NCBI GenBank assembly: GCA_031460455.1
Contig: JAVKTQ010000012.1
Coordinates: forward strand, 1 to 64,000
DNA: 64,000 bases
Source of the DNA: Sporomusaceae bacterium
GTDB taxonomy: Bacteria; Bacillota; Negativicutes; Sporomusales; UBA7701
Direction: 5' to 3'
Made by a program: the position numbers and the translations under genes. Below the pieces are notes generated by a model that made no database searches, was not told the DNA's origin, and saw only the letters and a program-made list of their open reading frames with translations. This document shows positions 34,887 through 45,667 of this stretch, piece by piece. Each line of letters starts with the position of its first letter. Within the stretch, counting starts at the first letter, position 1.

Positions 34887-34901
34887 TGGCATGATAATTG
34901 C
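34887..34901 (+). promoter_or_regulatory. sigma54 (-24/-12) promoter
   Basis: TGGCATGATAATTGC has exact GG/GC spacing for sigma54. It lies 63 bp before the transporter start and downstream of three matching enhancer boxes. Confidence 0.8.
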
Positions 34902-34963
34902 GAATGGTAATGTTTGCCTGAAACGGCGCGATGAGATTTTAATTATGAGAGAGGAGTTAGCTT

Positions 34964-36304
34964 ATGAGCGTTATCCAAAGCGGGGCTAAGAAGGTCTGGG
35001 GGTACCGTTGGGTCATTGTTATCATGCTTTGGTTATTGTACATCATTAACTACTTTGACCGCATCAGCGTGCTCACCTTTTTGCCGCTCATCAGGAAGGA
35101 TCTCGAGTTGAGCCATCAGGAGATCGGTTTTGCGGCTTCGATCTTTTTCTTCGCCTATGCCTGCGCCCAGGTCAGCGCCGGCTACCTTGCCGACAAGTTC
35201 GGTCCGAAAAGGGTCATGGGGATTGCCATCGTCGTGTTTACCGTGGTCACCTTCCTGACCGGCATGGTACGCAGCTACACCCAGTTCGTGCTTTTAAGGC
35301 TCGGCCTTGGTCTCGGTGAAGGCCATCATTTCGCGCCGGCCAACAAGACGATCGGCGATTGGTTCCCGAAGAGCGAGAAAGGTCGGGCTACCGCTTTTTT
35401 CTCGACGACCTGGGCGGTCGCGCCTGCAGTCATCCCGATAGTGATAACCTCGCTGGCAGCGGCGATGGGCGGCGACTGGCGGACGATTTTCTACATCCTG
35501 GCCTTGCCGGGGATTTTGGGCATCGCCCTGCTGTGGTATTATGTGGCCGATAAGCCGGAAGATATGCTCAAGCGCGGCCGGCTGTCCCAGGAAGAGTACG
35601 ACTATATCAAAGCCGGCCTGGTGACCAATGAGGCCGCCGTGAAAAAACTCGGCGTCGGCGTTATCTTAAAAGACGCTTCGCTGTGGATGTATGCGGCCCA
35701 GCTCTTCTTCCTGCTGGCTATCTATTGGGGCAGCACCTCGTGGATTTCCTCGTTCCTGTTTGAGCAGCACGGTTTCAGCCTTGCCAAGATGGGGGCCCTC
35801 GCCGCCCTGCCGTATGCGGTGGCCATTGTGTCGACGATGTGCGGCGGCTGGCTGATGGATAAGGTTTTCCACCGGACCAAGCAGGTGGCGCTTATCTCCT
35901 TCCTCGTATCCATCCCGGTCCTGATGTATCTGGGCCAGGTGCCGAAGGGCAGCACCGGCACCCTTATCGCCATGCTGATCCTGAACGGCTTTTTCGTGAA
36001 TATGATCTGGGGCGTTATCTATGCTTATCCCCAGCTGCGCTATCCGAAAGAAGTGGTCGGTTCGGCGGTCGGCCTGACCAACGGCATCGGCCAGCTGGGC
36101 GCGTTCCTGTCGCCGCTGGCGGCCGGTTACCTGGTGGAAAAGACGGCCCAGGGCATTTTCTATGACAAGGTTTTCTATATGTTCGCCGCTTGCGCCGCCA
36201 TGGGGGCACTGGTGACGTTCCTGCTCAAGGAAGACCCGCTGAATATCGAGGACTTGGTCGACGCCAAGGACAACACTGCCGAGGGACCGAAAGTATCAGG
36301 TTAG
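34964..36304 (+). CDS. MFS transporter (organic acid type)
   Basis: A 446-residue, 12-helix MFS protein of the ACS/hexuronate-carrier branch, with YFDRISVLTFLPLIRKDL and ADKFGPKRVMG. It starts after GAGAGGAG. It is the first gene after the sigma54 promoter and probably imports the hydroxy- or keto-acid used by the downstream CoA pathway. Confidence 0.87.
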   Translation: MSVIQSGAKKVWGYRWVIVIMLWLLYIINYFDRISVLTFLPLIRKDLELSHQEIGFAASIFFFAYACAQVSAGYLADKFGPKRVMGIAIVVFTVVTFLTGMVRSYTQFVLLRLGLGLGEGHHFAPANKTIGDWFPKSEKGRATAFFSTTWAVAPAVIPIVITSLAAAMGGDWRTIFYILALPGILGIALLWYYVADKPEDMLKRGRLSQEEYDYIKAGLVTNEAAVKKLGVGVILKDASLWMYAAQLFFLLAIYWGSTSWISSFLFEQHGFSLAKMGALAALPYAVAIVSTMCGGWLMDKVFHRTKQVALISFLVSIPVLMYLGQVPKGSTGTLIAMLILNGFFVNMIWGVIYAYPQLRYPKEVVGSAVGLTNGIGQLGAFLSPLAAGYLVEKTAQGIFYDKVFYMFAACAAMGALVTFLLKEDPLNIEDLVDAKDNTAEGPKVSG

Positions 36305-36341
36305 TAAAGCTTCGCGATCAATTTTCAGGAGGTGGATATAT

Positions 36342-37106
36342 ATGAATTTTCCCAGTAGCGATCTGAGTGGCAAGGCGGCGATAGTCACCGGCGGCAGCAA
36401 GGGCATCGGCTTCGGTATGGCCTGCGCCCTGGCCCACGCGGGCGCCGATATCGTCATCGTCAGCCGCAACCTGGCCGAAGGGGAAGAGGCGGCCAAGGAG
36501 ATCCAGGCCATGGGCCGCAAGGCTGTCGCCGTTTCCTGCGACGTTACGTCGCCGGAGGCTGTCGACGCCATGGTCACAAAGGCGGTGGCGACTTTCGGCA
36601 AGGTGGATATCCTGCTCAACAACGCCGGCATGAATATCCGCAAGCCGGTGGTCGAGCTGGCCGCCGACGAGTGGGATAAGGTGCTGAATACCAATCTCAA
36701 GGGTATTTTCCTGGTGGCCCAGCGGGTCGGCAAGGAGATGATCAAGCAGAAAAGCGGCAAGATCATTAACATCGCTTCCATTCTCGGGCTTATCGGCCTG
36801 CCGATGCTGGCGCCCTACGCCGCCAGCAAGGGCGGCATCGTGCAGCTCACCAAGGTGTTGGCCCTCGAATGGGCCCCGTATAACATCAATGTCAACGCCA
36901 TCGCCCCTGCCTATATTCGCACGCCGATGACCGAGGGCTGGCTGACCGACAAGGAGCGGTTGAACGCTATCTTGTCGGCGACGCCGATGGGCCGCCTGGG
37001 CAGTATCGAGGATCTTGCAGGCCCGGTGGTTTTCCTGGCGTCGGACTGGGCCAGCTATATAACCGGCCATACGCTGATGGTCGATGGCGGTTGGGTCGCC
37101 CGTTAA
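36342..37106 (+). CDS. short-chain dehydrogenase/reductase
   Basis: A 254-residue classical SDR: cofactor motif TGGSKGIGFG, NNAG, the catalytic Ser-Tyr-Lys with YAASKGG, and the C-terminal GHTLMVDGGW. It resembles gluconate-5-dehydrogenase and 3-oxoacyl reductase types. It follows AGGAGGTGG. In this operon it may oxidise or reduce a hydroxy/keto acid or semialdehyde feeding 4-hydroxybutyrate-like substrates, but specificity cannot be read from sequence. Confidence 0.87.
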   Translation: MNFPSSDLSGKAAIVTGGSKGIGFGMACALAHAGADIVIVSRNLAEGEEAAKEIQAMGRKAVAVSCDVTSPEAVDAMVTKAVATFGKVDILLNNAGMNIRKPVVELAADEWDKVLNTNLKGIFLVAQRVGKEMIKQKSGKIINIASILGLIGLPMLAPYAASKGGIVQLTKVLALEWAPYNINVNAIAPAYIRTPMTEGWLTDKERLNAILSATPMGRLGSIEDLAGPVVFLASDWASYITGHTLMVDGGWVAR

Positions 37107-37126
37107 CACTACAAGGGGGAAGAAAC

Positions 37127-38614
37127 ATGAAAACAGGGAAAGAGTACAAAGACAGCCTACGCAAGCGCAATATCAAGGTGTATCTTAAGGGACAGCTCCT
37201 CAAAAGCGACGAGGTGATCGACCATCCGTTCATCCGCGGCCATGTCAATTCGGCGGCCATGACTTATGATCTGGCTAACGACCCGGCCTATGAGGACCTG
37301 ATGACCGTCAAGTCCAGTCTTACCGGCAAGAAGATCAACCGTTTCACCCATATCCACCAGAGTGTCGACGACCTGGTGAAGAAGGTCAAGATGCTGCGGA
37401 TGATCTCCCAGAAGACCGGCACCTGCTATCAGCGTTGTGTGGGTTTTGACGCCGTCAATGCCCTTTATACGGTGACCTTCGAGATGGACAAAAAACTGGG
37501 AACGGATTATCACCAGCGGCTCAAGAAGTTCCTGGAATACTGGCAGGAGAACGACCTGATGGTGGCCGGAGCCATGACCGACCCCAAGGGCGATCGCAGT
37601 CTGCGCCCCAGCCAACAGGCCGACCCCGACCTTTTTGTCCATGTCGTCAGGAAAGACGACAAAGGCATCGTCATCCGCGGCGCCAAGGCCCACATGACTG
37701 GCATGGTAAACTCCCACGAGATGATTATTATGCCGACGATGGCTATGGGCGAGGAGGATAAGGAGTACGCCGTTTCCTGCGCCATACCGGTCGACGCTCC
37801 GGGGATCCTCCACATTTTCGGCCGCCAGACTAACGACGACCGCAAGTGCGAGGGCGATATCGACCAGGGCAACGCCCGCTACGGCATTGTCGGCGGCGAG
37901 TGCCTGACCGTTCTCGAAGATGTGTTCGTGCCGTGGGAAAGGGTATTCATGTGCGGCGAGTATGAGTACAGCGGCCTGATTGTCGAACGGTTCGCCTGTT
38001 ATCACCGCCAGAACTACGGCGGCTGCAAGGGCGGAGTGTCCGACGTGGTCATCGGCGCTGCCGCCGTCATGGCCGATATGAGCGGCTACGGCAAGGCCGC
38101 CCATGTCAAGGAAAAGATCAACGAGATGATCCATCTGACCGAGACGCTGTACGCCTGCTCGATCGCCTGCTCGGCCGAGGGTAAGCCGACCGCCGCCGGC
38201 TCCTACTACGTCGATCCGCTGCTGGCCAATGTCGGCAAGCACAATGTCACCCGCCTCATCTACGATATCGACCGCCTGGCCCAGGACATCGGCGGCGGCA
38301 TCACCGCCACCATGCCGTCCGAGTCCGACCTGAAGAGTCCGGAAATCGGCAAGTATGTCGAGAAATACATGAAGGGCGTGGCTTCGGTGCCGGCCGAATA
38401 CCGGCTGCGCATCGGCCGCCTGATCGAGAACATGACCGGCGGTACCGCTCTGGTGGAAAGTATGCACGGCGCCGGCTCGCCACAGGCCCAGAAAGTATTT
38501 TATTCCAAGCTGTCCAATCTTGAGCATAAGAAACGCTGCGCTATGGATATAGCCGGCGTGCCGGCCGAGGCCGCCAAGGCGATGCATGAGGCGGCGGCCG
38601 GTAAAGGCAAGTAG
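37127..38614 (+). CDS. abfD: 4-hydroxybutyryl-CoA dehydratase/vinylacetyl-CoA isomerase
   Basis: A 495-residue flavin and [4Fe-4S] enzyme. The four cluster ligands of the Clostridium aminobutyricum enzyme (C99, C103, H292, C299) appear here with a +1 shift: C100 and C104 in GTCYQRCVGF, and H293 and C300 in YHRQNYGGCKGG. The start at 37127 follows AAGGGGGAAG; GTG-like upstream codons overlap the SDR. It dehydrates 4-hydroxybutyryl-CoA to crotonyl-CoA, and the genes downstream complete conversion to acetyl-CoA. Full length and intact ligands argue that it is active, though a related substrate is possible. Confidence 0.92.
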   Translation: MKTGKEYKDSLRKRNIKVYLKGQLLKSDEVIDHPFIRGHVNSAAMTYDLANDPAYEDLMTVKSSLTGKKINRFTHIHQSVDDLVKKVKMLRMISQKTGTCYQRCVGFDAVNALYTVTFEMDKKLGTDYHQRLKKFLEYWQENDLMVAGAMTDPKGDRSLRPSQQADPDLFVHVVRKDDKGIVIRGAKAHMTGMVNSHEMIIMPTMAMGEEDKEYAVSCAIPVDAPGILHIFGRQTNDDRKCEGDIDQGNARYGIVGGECLTVLEDVFVPWERVFMCGEYEYSGLIVERFACYHRQNYGGCKGGVSDVVIGAAAVMADMSGYGKAAHVKEKINEMIHLTETLYACSIACSAEGKPTAAGSYYVDPLLANVGKHNVTRLIYDIDRLAQDIGGGITATMPSESDLKSPEIGKYVEKYMKGVASVPAEYRLRIGRLIENMTGGTALVESMHGAGSPQAQKVFYSKLSNLEHKKRCAMDIAGVPAEAAKAMHEAAAGKGK

Positions 38615-38625
38615 TAGGAGGCGGC

Positions 38626-38919
38626 GTGAGGGTCGGCGTAAAGTTCTGCGGCAACTGTAACCCGTACATAGATATGCCGGCGCTGGTGGGGGATATGGCC
38701 GCGCAGGCTGCGGGGGTAACGTTTGTCCGCTGGGAGGATGCGGGTTATGACGTCCTCCTGGTGCTCAGCAGCTGCGGCTGCGATTGCGCCACCCGCCCGC
38801 CGTTCGCCGGACCGGTGGTCATTGCCACCAGCGAGGCCGTCGACCGGTGGCCGGTGGCGGCGGCGGAGCTGCCGGCGGCGATTCTGGCTACCCTCAGGCG
38901 ATACGGTACCGTCGGATAG
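38626..38919 (+). CDS. small cysteine-motif protein of unknown function
   Basis: A 97-residue protein, GTG-started after TAGGAGGCGGC, 11 bases beyond abfD. It has KFCGNCNP near the N-terminus and LSSCGCDC in the middle, which look like metal or Fe-S binding pairs, with hydrophobic strands between. I do not recognise a named family. Its place between abfD and the CoA-transferase suggests an accessory role, for example in cluster or flavin maturation of the dehydratase (inference). Confidence 0.65.
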   Translation: MRVGVKFCGNCNPYIDMPALVGDMAAQAAGVTFVRWEDAGYDVLLVLSSCGCDCATRPPFAGPVVIATSEAVDRWPVAAAELPAAILATLRRYGTVG

Positions 38920-38931
38920 GACGGAGGCGAA

Positions 38932-38955
38932 GCGGTGTGGGCAAGCCCACACCGC
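38932..38955 (+). terminator. intra-operon hairpin before the CoA-transferase
   Basis: GCGGTGTGGGC-AA-GCCCACACCGC is a perfect 11-bp stem with a two-base loop. The following TTACT is only weakly T-rich, so it may be an RNA-processing or stability element more than a full terminator. Confidence 0.5.
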
Positions 38956-38988
38956 TTACTAAAATCAGCCGATATGGGAGTGAAAATG

Positions 38989-40191
38989 ATGGTCGAACAA
39001 AATCTCGCCGGCATCCGCGTGCTCGATTTTACCCGTGTGCTGGCCGGCCCCTATCTTACGCAAATGCTCCGCGACTTGGGAGCCGAGGTGATAAAAGTCG
39101 AACAGCCCGGCAAGGGAGCCGATGAGCGGGGAATGCCGCCGTTCGCCAAGGGGCAGAGCGGCTACTATATGATGCTTAACCGCGGCAAGAAATCGATAAC
39201 TCTCAACCTCAAAGCGCCGGAAGCTAAGGAAATAATTTTCGAACTGGCCCGGCAGTCGGATATAATCACCGAAAACTTCAAACCGGGAGTTATGGCATCG
39301 CTTGGCTTCAGTTATGAAGCGTTCAAAAAGGTAAAACCCAACATTATTATGTGCTCGATATCGACCTTCGGCCAGGAGGGGCCGTATTCACAACGGGTGG
39401 GCTACGACATCGTGGCCCAGGCGATGAGCGGGCTGATGTGGATGAGCGGCGACAGCGACCGGCCACCTACCCGCTCGGGCACTTCGATCGGCGATGTCAA
39501 CGCCAGCGCCCACGCCCTCGGGGCTATCGGCGCGGCCCTCTACTACCGGGAAAAGACCGGTAAAGGCCAGTATATCGATATATCGTTGCGCGACTGCCTG
39601 TCGGCCATCATCGAAACCGCCATTCCCCGTTTCACCATGAGCGGCGGCACTGACAAGCCCATGCGCAGCGGTCGCCATCACGCTACCATGGGACCGTACG
39701 GGGTATTCGATGCCGGTCGCGGCAACTATGTCGTTCTCGGGGCCCTGAATCCGGCGATTTGGTCCCGCCTGTGCACGGCCATGAAGCGGCCGGAGATGAT
39801 CGACGATCCCCGTTTCGGCGATGCGGGGCTGCGCGGCCAGAATCGCGACGCTGTCGTCGCTGCCGTCGAGGAGTGGCTGCAGTCGTTCGCCGCGGTGGAA
39901 GAACCGCTGGCCATATTGGAACAGTACGAGGTGCCGTCGGCGCCGGTGCTCAGTATCGATAAGCTGGTGGATGATCCCCAGTTCCTGATGCGGGATATGC
40001 TCGTCGAGGTCAATGATCCGCTGTTCGGGTCGGTCAAATTGCCAGCCACGCCGATGCGGTTTTCGGAGACCACGGTCGTCAACAGCGAAGCGCCGCCGCT
40101 GCTAGGCGGGAATACCGCCGAGGTTTTAAAAACGCTGCTCGGCATGACCGACGGCCAGATCGCCGCTCTTAAAGAGAAGAAAGTAATTTAG
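38989..40191 (+). CDS. class III CoA-transferase (CaiB/BaiF family)
   Basis: A 400-residue family III CoA-transferase: VLDFTRVLAGPYLTQMLRDL, the GADERG segment, and a catalytic Asp in the SGTSIGDVNAS region. I chose ATG 38989 because it gives exactly the length and N-terminus of the paralogue at 47656. It would activate the incoming acid by moving CoA from an acyl-CoA, in this operon probably to 4-hydroxybutyrate or a related acid. Confidence 0.9.
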   Translation: MVEQNLAGIRVLDFTRVLAGPYLTQMLRDLGAEVIKVEQPGKGADERGMPPFAKGQSGYYMMLNRGKKSITLNLKAPEAKEIIFELARQSDIITENFKPGVMASLGFSYEAFKKVKPNIIMCSISTFGQEGPYSQRVGYDIVAQAMSGLMWMSGDSDRPPTRSGTSIGDVNASAHALGAIGAALYYREKTGKGQYIDISLRDCLSAIIETAIPRFTMSGGTDKPMRSGRHHATMGPYGVFDAGRGNYVVLGALNPAIWSRLCTAMKRPEMIDDPRFGDAGLRGQNRDAVVAAVEEWLQSFAAVEEPLAILEQYEVPSAPVLSIDKLVDDPQFLMRDMLVEVNDPLFGSVKLPATPMRFSETTVVNSEAPPLLGGNTAEVLKTLLGMTDGQIAALKEKKVI

Positions 40192-40209
40192 CGTAAGGAG
40201 AGGTTTAGC

Positions 40210-41397
<1,188 letters not shown>

Positions 41398-41494
41398 GAA
41401 GGGACAATAGTGTTTACGGTCATCAAAAAGAGGGCTGAACCGCCGTCGGCGGCGCAAGCACCGGAAAATAGGAATCATGCAAGGAGGGAAAGAG

Positions 41495-42355
<861 letters not shown>

Positions 42356-42367
42356 GGGGGGCGCCGT

Positions 42368-43147
42368 ATGTATCAGAATATCGTGCTGGAACGGGACGGT
42401 AAGCTGGCGATCCTCGCGATAAACCGTCCGAAAGAACTGAACGCCCTTAATCTGGCGACAATGCGGGAGCTTGACGACGCCATCGGTAAGCTGGCTGGCG
42501 ATGAGGGCCTGGGAGCCCTTATCATAACCGGCGGCGGCGAAAAGGCCTTTGTGGCCGGGGCAGATATCAGCGAAATGGCCAATATGGGCGCAATACCGGC
42601 GAAGGAGTGGGCCCGGCTCGGGCAGGAGGTGTTCTCCCGCATCGAGAACTTCCCCCGCCCGGTCATTGCCGCCGTCAACGGTTTTGCACTGGGCGGCGGC
42701 TGCGAGCTGGCTATGGCCTGCGATGTCCGTCTGGTGTCCGATAAGGCCAAATTCGGCCAGCCGGAAGTCAATCTGGGGATAATTCCGGGATTCGCCGGCA
42801 CCCAGCGACTTACCCGCCTGGTGGGGAAAGGCCAGGCCAAGATGCTGATCTTCAGCGGCGAGATCATCGGCGCTGACGAAGCCTTGCGCATCGGGTTGGC
42901 GGATGCGGTCGTCCCCGGCGGCGAGCTCATGGGGGCGGCCAAGTCGCTGGCCCAAAAGTTTATGGCCAAGGCCCCGCTGGCTGTCAGTCAGGCCAAGCTG
43001 GCCATCAACAAGGGGATCGAGATGGACTCTGAAAAGGCGTATGCTTTTGAGGCCGAGGCCTTTGGCATGTGTTTCACCACCGCCGATCAGAAGGAGGGCA
43101 TACAAGCCTTTCTGGAAAAAAGGAAGCCGGTGTTTAAGGGTAAATAG
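42368..43147 (+). CDS. enoyl-CoA hydratase (crotonase)
   Basis: A 259-residue crotonase: oxyanion-hole region [24 protein letters not shown], and the catalytic Glu in FGQPEVNLGIIPG. It hydrates crotonyl-CoA from the dehydratase to 3-hydroxybutyryl-CoA. The ribosome site is GGGGGG just before the ATG. It is the last gene of the operon before the broken receptor. Confidence 0.93.
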   Translation: MYQNIVLERDGKLAILAINRPKELNALNLATMRELDDAIGKLAGDEGLGALIITGGGEKAFVAGADISEMANMGAIPAKEWARLGQEVFSRIENFPRPVIAAVNGFALGGGCELAMACDVRLVSDKAKFGQPEVNLGIIPGFAGTQRLTRLVGKGQAKMLIFSGEIIGADEALRIGLADAVVPGGELMGAAKSLAQKFMAKAPLAVSQAKLAINKGIEMDSEKAYAFEAEAFGMCFTTADQKEGIQAFLEKRKPVFKGK

Positions 43148-43209
43148 CGGTAGCGGGGAACGGCGGCTTTGCCGACCGTTCCTCGTTGTTTCGGTTAGGA
43201 GAAACAGCT

Positions 43210-43650
43210 GTGGCAATACTCGATTCGTTGGTGGAATCGGCAGGCGTGATTCAAAAACGGATTCCGCTGGATTGCTCGGTGACGCTGTGCGACGCTGAGG
43301 GAACGGTGGTGGCGTTCGTTGCCGCCAAGACTTTTGCCCTGAGCCTGGTGGCAGGCGGCAAGGTGGCCCGCCGGCGGTTCGCTGCAGGAATGCCTGCAGA
43401 CGGGGCAGCCGAACCAGAAGCTCATCCCGGCCGAAGTCTACGGTGTCCCGGTGAAGGCTATCAGCCTGCCTTTACAGGAAAACGGCGTGTTGGCCGGCGG
43501 CGTGTCGGTCGGCCTCAGTCTGGAGTCCCAGTCGATTACCGGAACGGCCCAGCAGATCGCCGCCACCGCTCAGGAACTGGCCAGGGCGGCGGCTGAGCTG
43601 GCCGAAGCCCTGGCGTCGATGCGGGAATACGGGGCGAGTGTTGTCGGTGG
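43210..43650 (+). pseudogene. frameshifted, truncated chemoreceptor-type gene
   Basis: It starts at GTG 43210 with a good TTAGGAGAAAC site. The first ~57 codons encode a small sensor domain. Near 43375 the frame shifts, and the other frame continues with GGSLQECLQTGQPNQKLIP and VPVKAISLPLQENGVLAGGV into a helical stretch (QQIAATAQELARAAAELAEA). It then breaks off before any MCP signalling tip. It is related in layout to the intact receptor at 2198, which is also paired with a sigma54 regulator. Confidence 0.65.
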
Positions 43651-43675
43651 TGGCTGGTCACATGAAATAATTATA

Positions 43676-43783
43676 GCCACTTTATGGTTCCACCGCCCCA
43701 AAGCACTAAAAAACGGGACCCGCGTAAAACGCGGGTCCTGCAATGTATTTCGGCCATTTTGTGGTTCCAACCCCGGCCAAAGA
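43676..43783. repeat. imperfect direct repeat flanking a minus-oriented hairpin
   Basis: GCCACTTTATGGTTCCACC (about 43676) and GCCATTTTGTGGTTCCAAC (about 43754) are imperfect copies around a hairpin at 43716-43738 (GGACCCGCG/CGCGGGTCC). Read on the minus strand the hairpin is followed by GTTTTTTAG, an intrinsic terminator shape, although no minus-strand gene is present. The remaining sequence to 43969 shows no gene. Confidence 0.4.
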
Positions 43784-43969
43784 TGTGGTCATATTCACAC
43801 ATTTATCGGGGCCGCTTGGACAGGCTTTTGCGAGACGATCAGACAGGAATTAGGAAGAAAAGGACGAAAAAATTAAAGCACTAATTTGGATTTTCCACAA
43901 GATTTGAGTTTTTAATATGTTATCTATACAGTCTTTATGTTTCTGTTGTTTAATTATGGGGGTGATACG

Positions 43970-45376
43970 ATGATAAATATTGACGAATGTACACACAATA
44001 GGCTGTTAACTGCTAAATCTCTTTTAGATGATATTACGGAAGGTTATTCGGATGGTATCTTTATTACTGACGGCGAGGGGATGGGTCTTTATATTAACCG
44101 AGCCATTACAGAGATAACGACTGTAACTGAAGAGCAGATTGTTGGTCGAAATATTAGCGATGTGGTCGCGGAGGGGATCCTTTCTGCATCGTCGGTTTTA
44201 GAGGCGCTTAAGACAAAGAAACGCGCAACGGTTTTACAGGTTACGCCAAATAAAAAAACTGTTTTAGTATCAGGTTTCCCGCTTTTTGATGAAGCGGGAA
44301 ATATTCGACGGGTGGTCGTAAGTACTCGGGATATAACTGAGCTGAATCATTTGAAAAACCAGTTGGAACACGCCCAAATGTTGAATAATAAATATTATTC
44401 GGAACTGATGTCTCTTAAAATGTCAAATCTCAGCGAGGTTAAAGACAGCATTATTGTAAATTCAAATGCAATGCGTAAAGTAGCTGAACTTGCTCTGCAG
44501 GTCGCCCGAGCAGATTCAACGGTGCTGATTACGGGGGAATCCGGCGTGGGCAAAGAGGTGGTCACCCGCTTGATCCATAGCGAAAGTCTGCGGGAAAAAG
44601 GGCCTTTTATTAAAATAAATAGTGCGGCAATACCCGATACTTTGCTTGAGTCGGAACTTTTCGGGTATGAAAGCGGCGCCTTTTCCAGTGCTAAAAAGGA
44701 AGGTAAGGCAGGATTAATTGAATTAGCGCATAACGGTACGCTTTTTCTTGATGAAATCGGCGAATTGCCACTCCCTTTACAAGCAAAAATGTTACAGGTT
44801 CTTCAGGATAAAACGTTTTATCGAATTGGCGGAACAAAGCCGCGGAGTGTCAATATCAGGATAATTGCGGCAACCAATGTGCCTCTAGAAGAGTATGTTG
44901 CCCAAAAAAGATTCAGAGGAGACCTATATTATAGATTGAATGTAGTGCCGATTGCCATTCCTCCGCTAAGAGAACGGATAGAAGATATACCGCCTCTTAC
45001 GCATACGTTTTTGTCCAGGATGAATAAGAAATATGATATGCATAAGACCATTTCCAGCGATGCCCTTGATTTGCTGCAATCCTATTCTTGGCCAGGGAAT
45101 GTACGTGAACTTGAAAATATGATTGAGAGAATATTCGTGATGACGCCGGACAATGAAATTACTTCAGACTATTTGCCGCCAACGATAAAAAGGCAGAAAA
45201 ATAAACCCGGAGTTGTTTTGAATGGTGTCATGTCCTTGGGTGAGGCGCAGAAAGAAGTCGAGAAACAATTGCTGGAGCGTATTTACGGTGAAACCCAAAG
45301 CACCTACAAAACTGCGAAAATACTAGGAGTGAGCCAATCGACTGTCGTTCGTAAACTTAAAAATATAATAAAATGA
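43970..45376 (+). CDS. sigma54-dependent activator with variant GAFSSA loop
   Basis: A 468-residue PAS-AAA+-Fis activator. The start at 43970 follows GGGGGTGATACG; the upstream ATG at 43937 is outside the ribosome site. The PAS domain spans about 15-120. Walker A is GESGVGKE at 189-196. The sigma54-contact loop, normally GAFTGA, is GAFSSA (236-241), with the second Gly replaced by Ser. Walker B is LFLDEIGELP, and a C-terminal Fis HTH follows. Codon use is more AT-rich than in the neighbouring operon. It precedes matching binding sites and a sigma54 promoter for the operon at 45668, so it is probably still functional. Confidence 0.88.
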   Translation: MINIDECTHNRLLTAKSLLDDITEGYSDGIFITDGEGMGLYINRAITEITTVTEEQIVGRNISDVVAEGILSASSVLEALKTKKRATVLQVTPNKKTVLVSGFPLFDEAGNIRRVVVSTRDITELNHLKNQLEHAQMLNNKYYSELMSLKMSNLSEVKDSIIVNSNAMRKVAELALQVARADSTVLITGESGVGKEVVTRLIHSESLREKGPFIKINSAAIPDTLLESELFGYESGAFSSAKKEGKAGLIELAHNGTLFLDEIGELPLPLQAKMLQVLQDKTFYRIGGTKPRSVNIRIIAATNVPLEEYVAQKRFRGDLYYRLNVVPIAIPPLRERIEDIPPLTHTFLSRMNKKYDMHKTISSDALDLLQSYSWPGNVRELENMIERIFVMTPDNEITSDYLPPTIKRQKNKPGVVLNGVMSLGEAQKEVEKQLLERIYGETQSTYKTAKILGVSQSTVVRKLKNIIK

Positions 45377-45383
45377 AAGCCGG

Positions 45384-45410
45384 TAAGGGCCGCTCGTCGA
45401 GCGGCCCTTA
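45384..45410 (+). terminator. hairpin after the third activator gene
   Basis: TAAGGGCCGCTCG and CGAGCGGCCCTTA are perfect inverted arms around one T. The stem is strong but no T-tract follows, so termination is uncertain. Confidence 0.5.
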
Positions 45411-45417
45411 CTGTATG

Positions 45418-45509
45418 ATGCGAAAGCGACTTAATATAATGCAAAAATGACTCGGCTCTTGCTCCTTGATATTGTTGTTAAACAGTAAAGCACTGAGTCA
45501 AAAATGACT
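45418..45509 (+). promoter_or_regulatory. three putative activator sites upstream of the 45.6-kb operon
   Basis: ATGCGAAAGCGACT (45418-45431), ATGCAAAAATGACT (45439-45452) and the palindrome AGTCAAAAATGACT (45496-45509) share one 14-base form. The first two are 21 bp apart, two helical turns. They lie 55-145 bp upstream of the -24/-12 element. Confidence 0.55.
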
Positions 45510-45563
45510 TAATGCCTATTCGCTTCTTAGTACGAAAGCTTGATATTAAGCCATTTCTTAGGT

Positions 45564-45578
45564 TGGCACAGAAAGTGC
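45564..45578 (+). promoter_or_regulatory. sigma54 (-24/-12) promoter
   Basis: TGGCACAGAAAGTGC matches sigma54 with perfect TGGCAC and correct spacing; the -12 half is GTGC instead of TTGC. It is 90 bp before the transporter gene. Confidence 0.7.
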
Positions 45579-45667
45579 AAAAGTATTATTGCGGAGGTGA
45601 TAATGCGAATAGTCAAAAAAAAAGGACACACTTTAGTTAAATACTATATCTGGAGGTTGATAGCTAC

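Noticed and set aside
34804-34989. 61-codon frame before the transporter
   Set aside because: It overlaps an activator site, the -24/-12 promoter and the start of the real gene.
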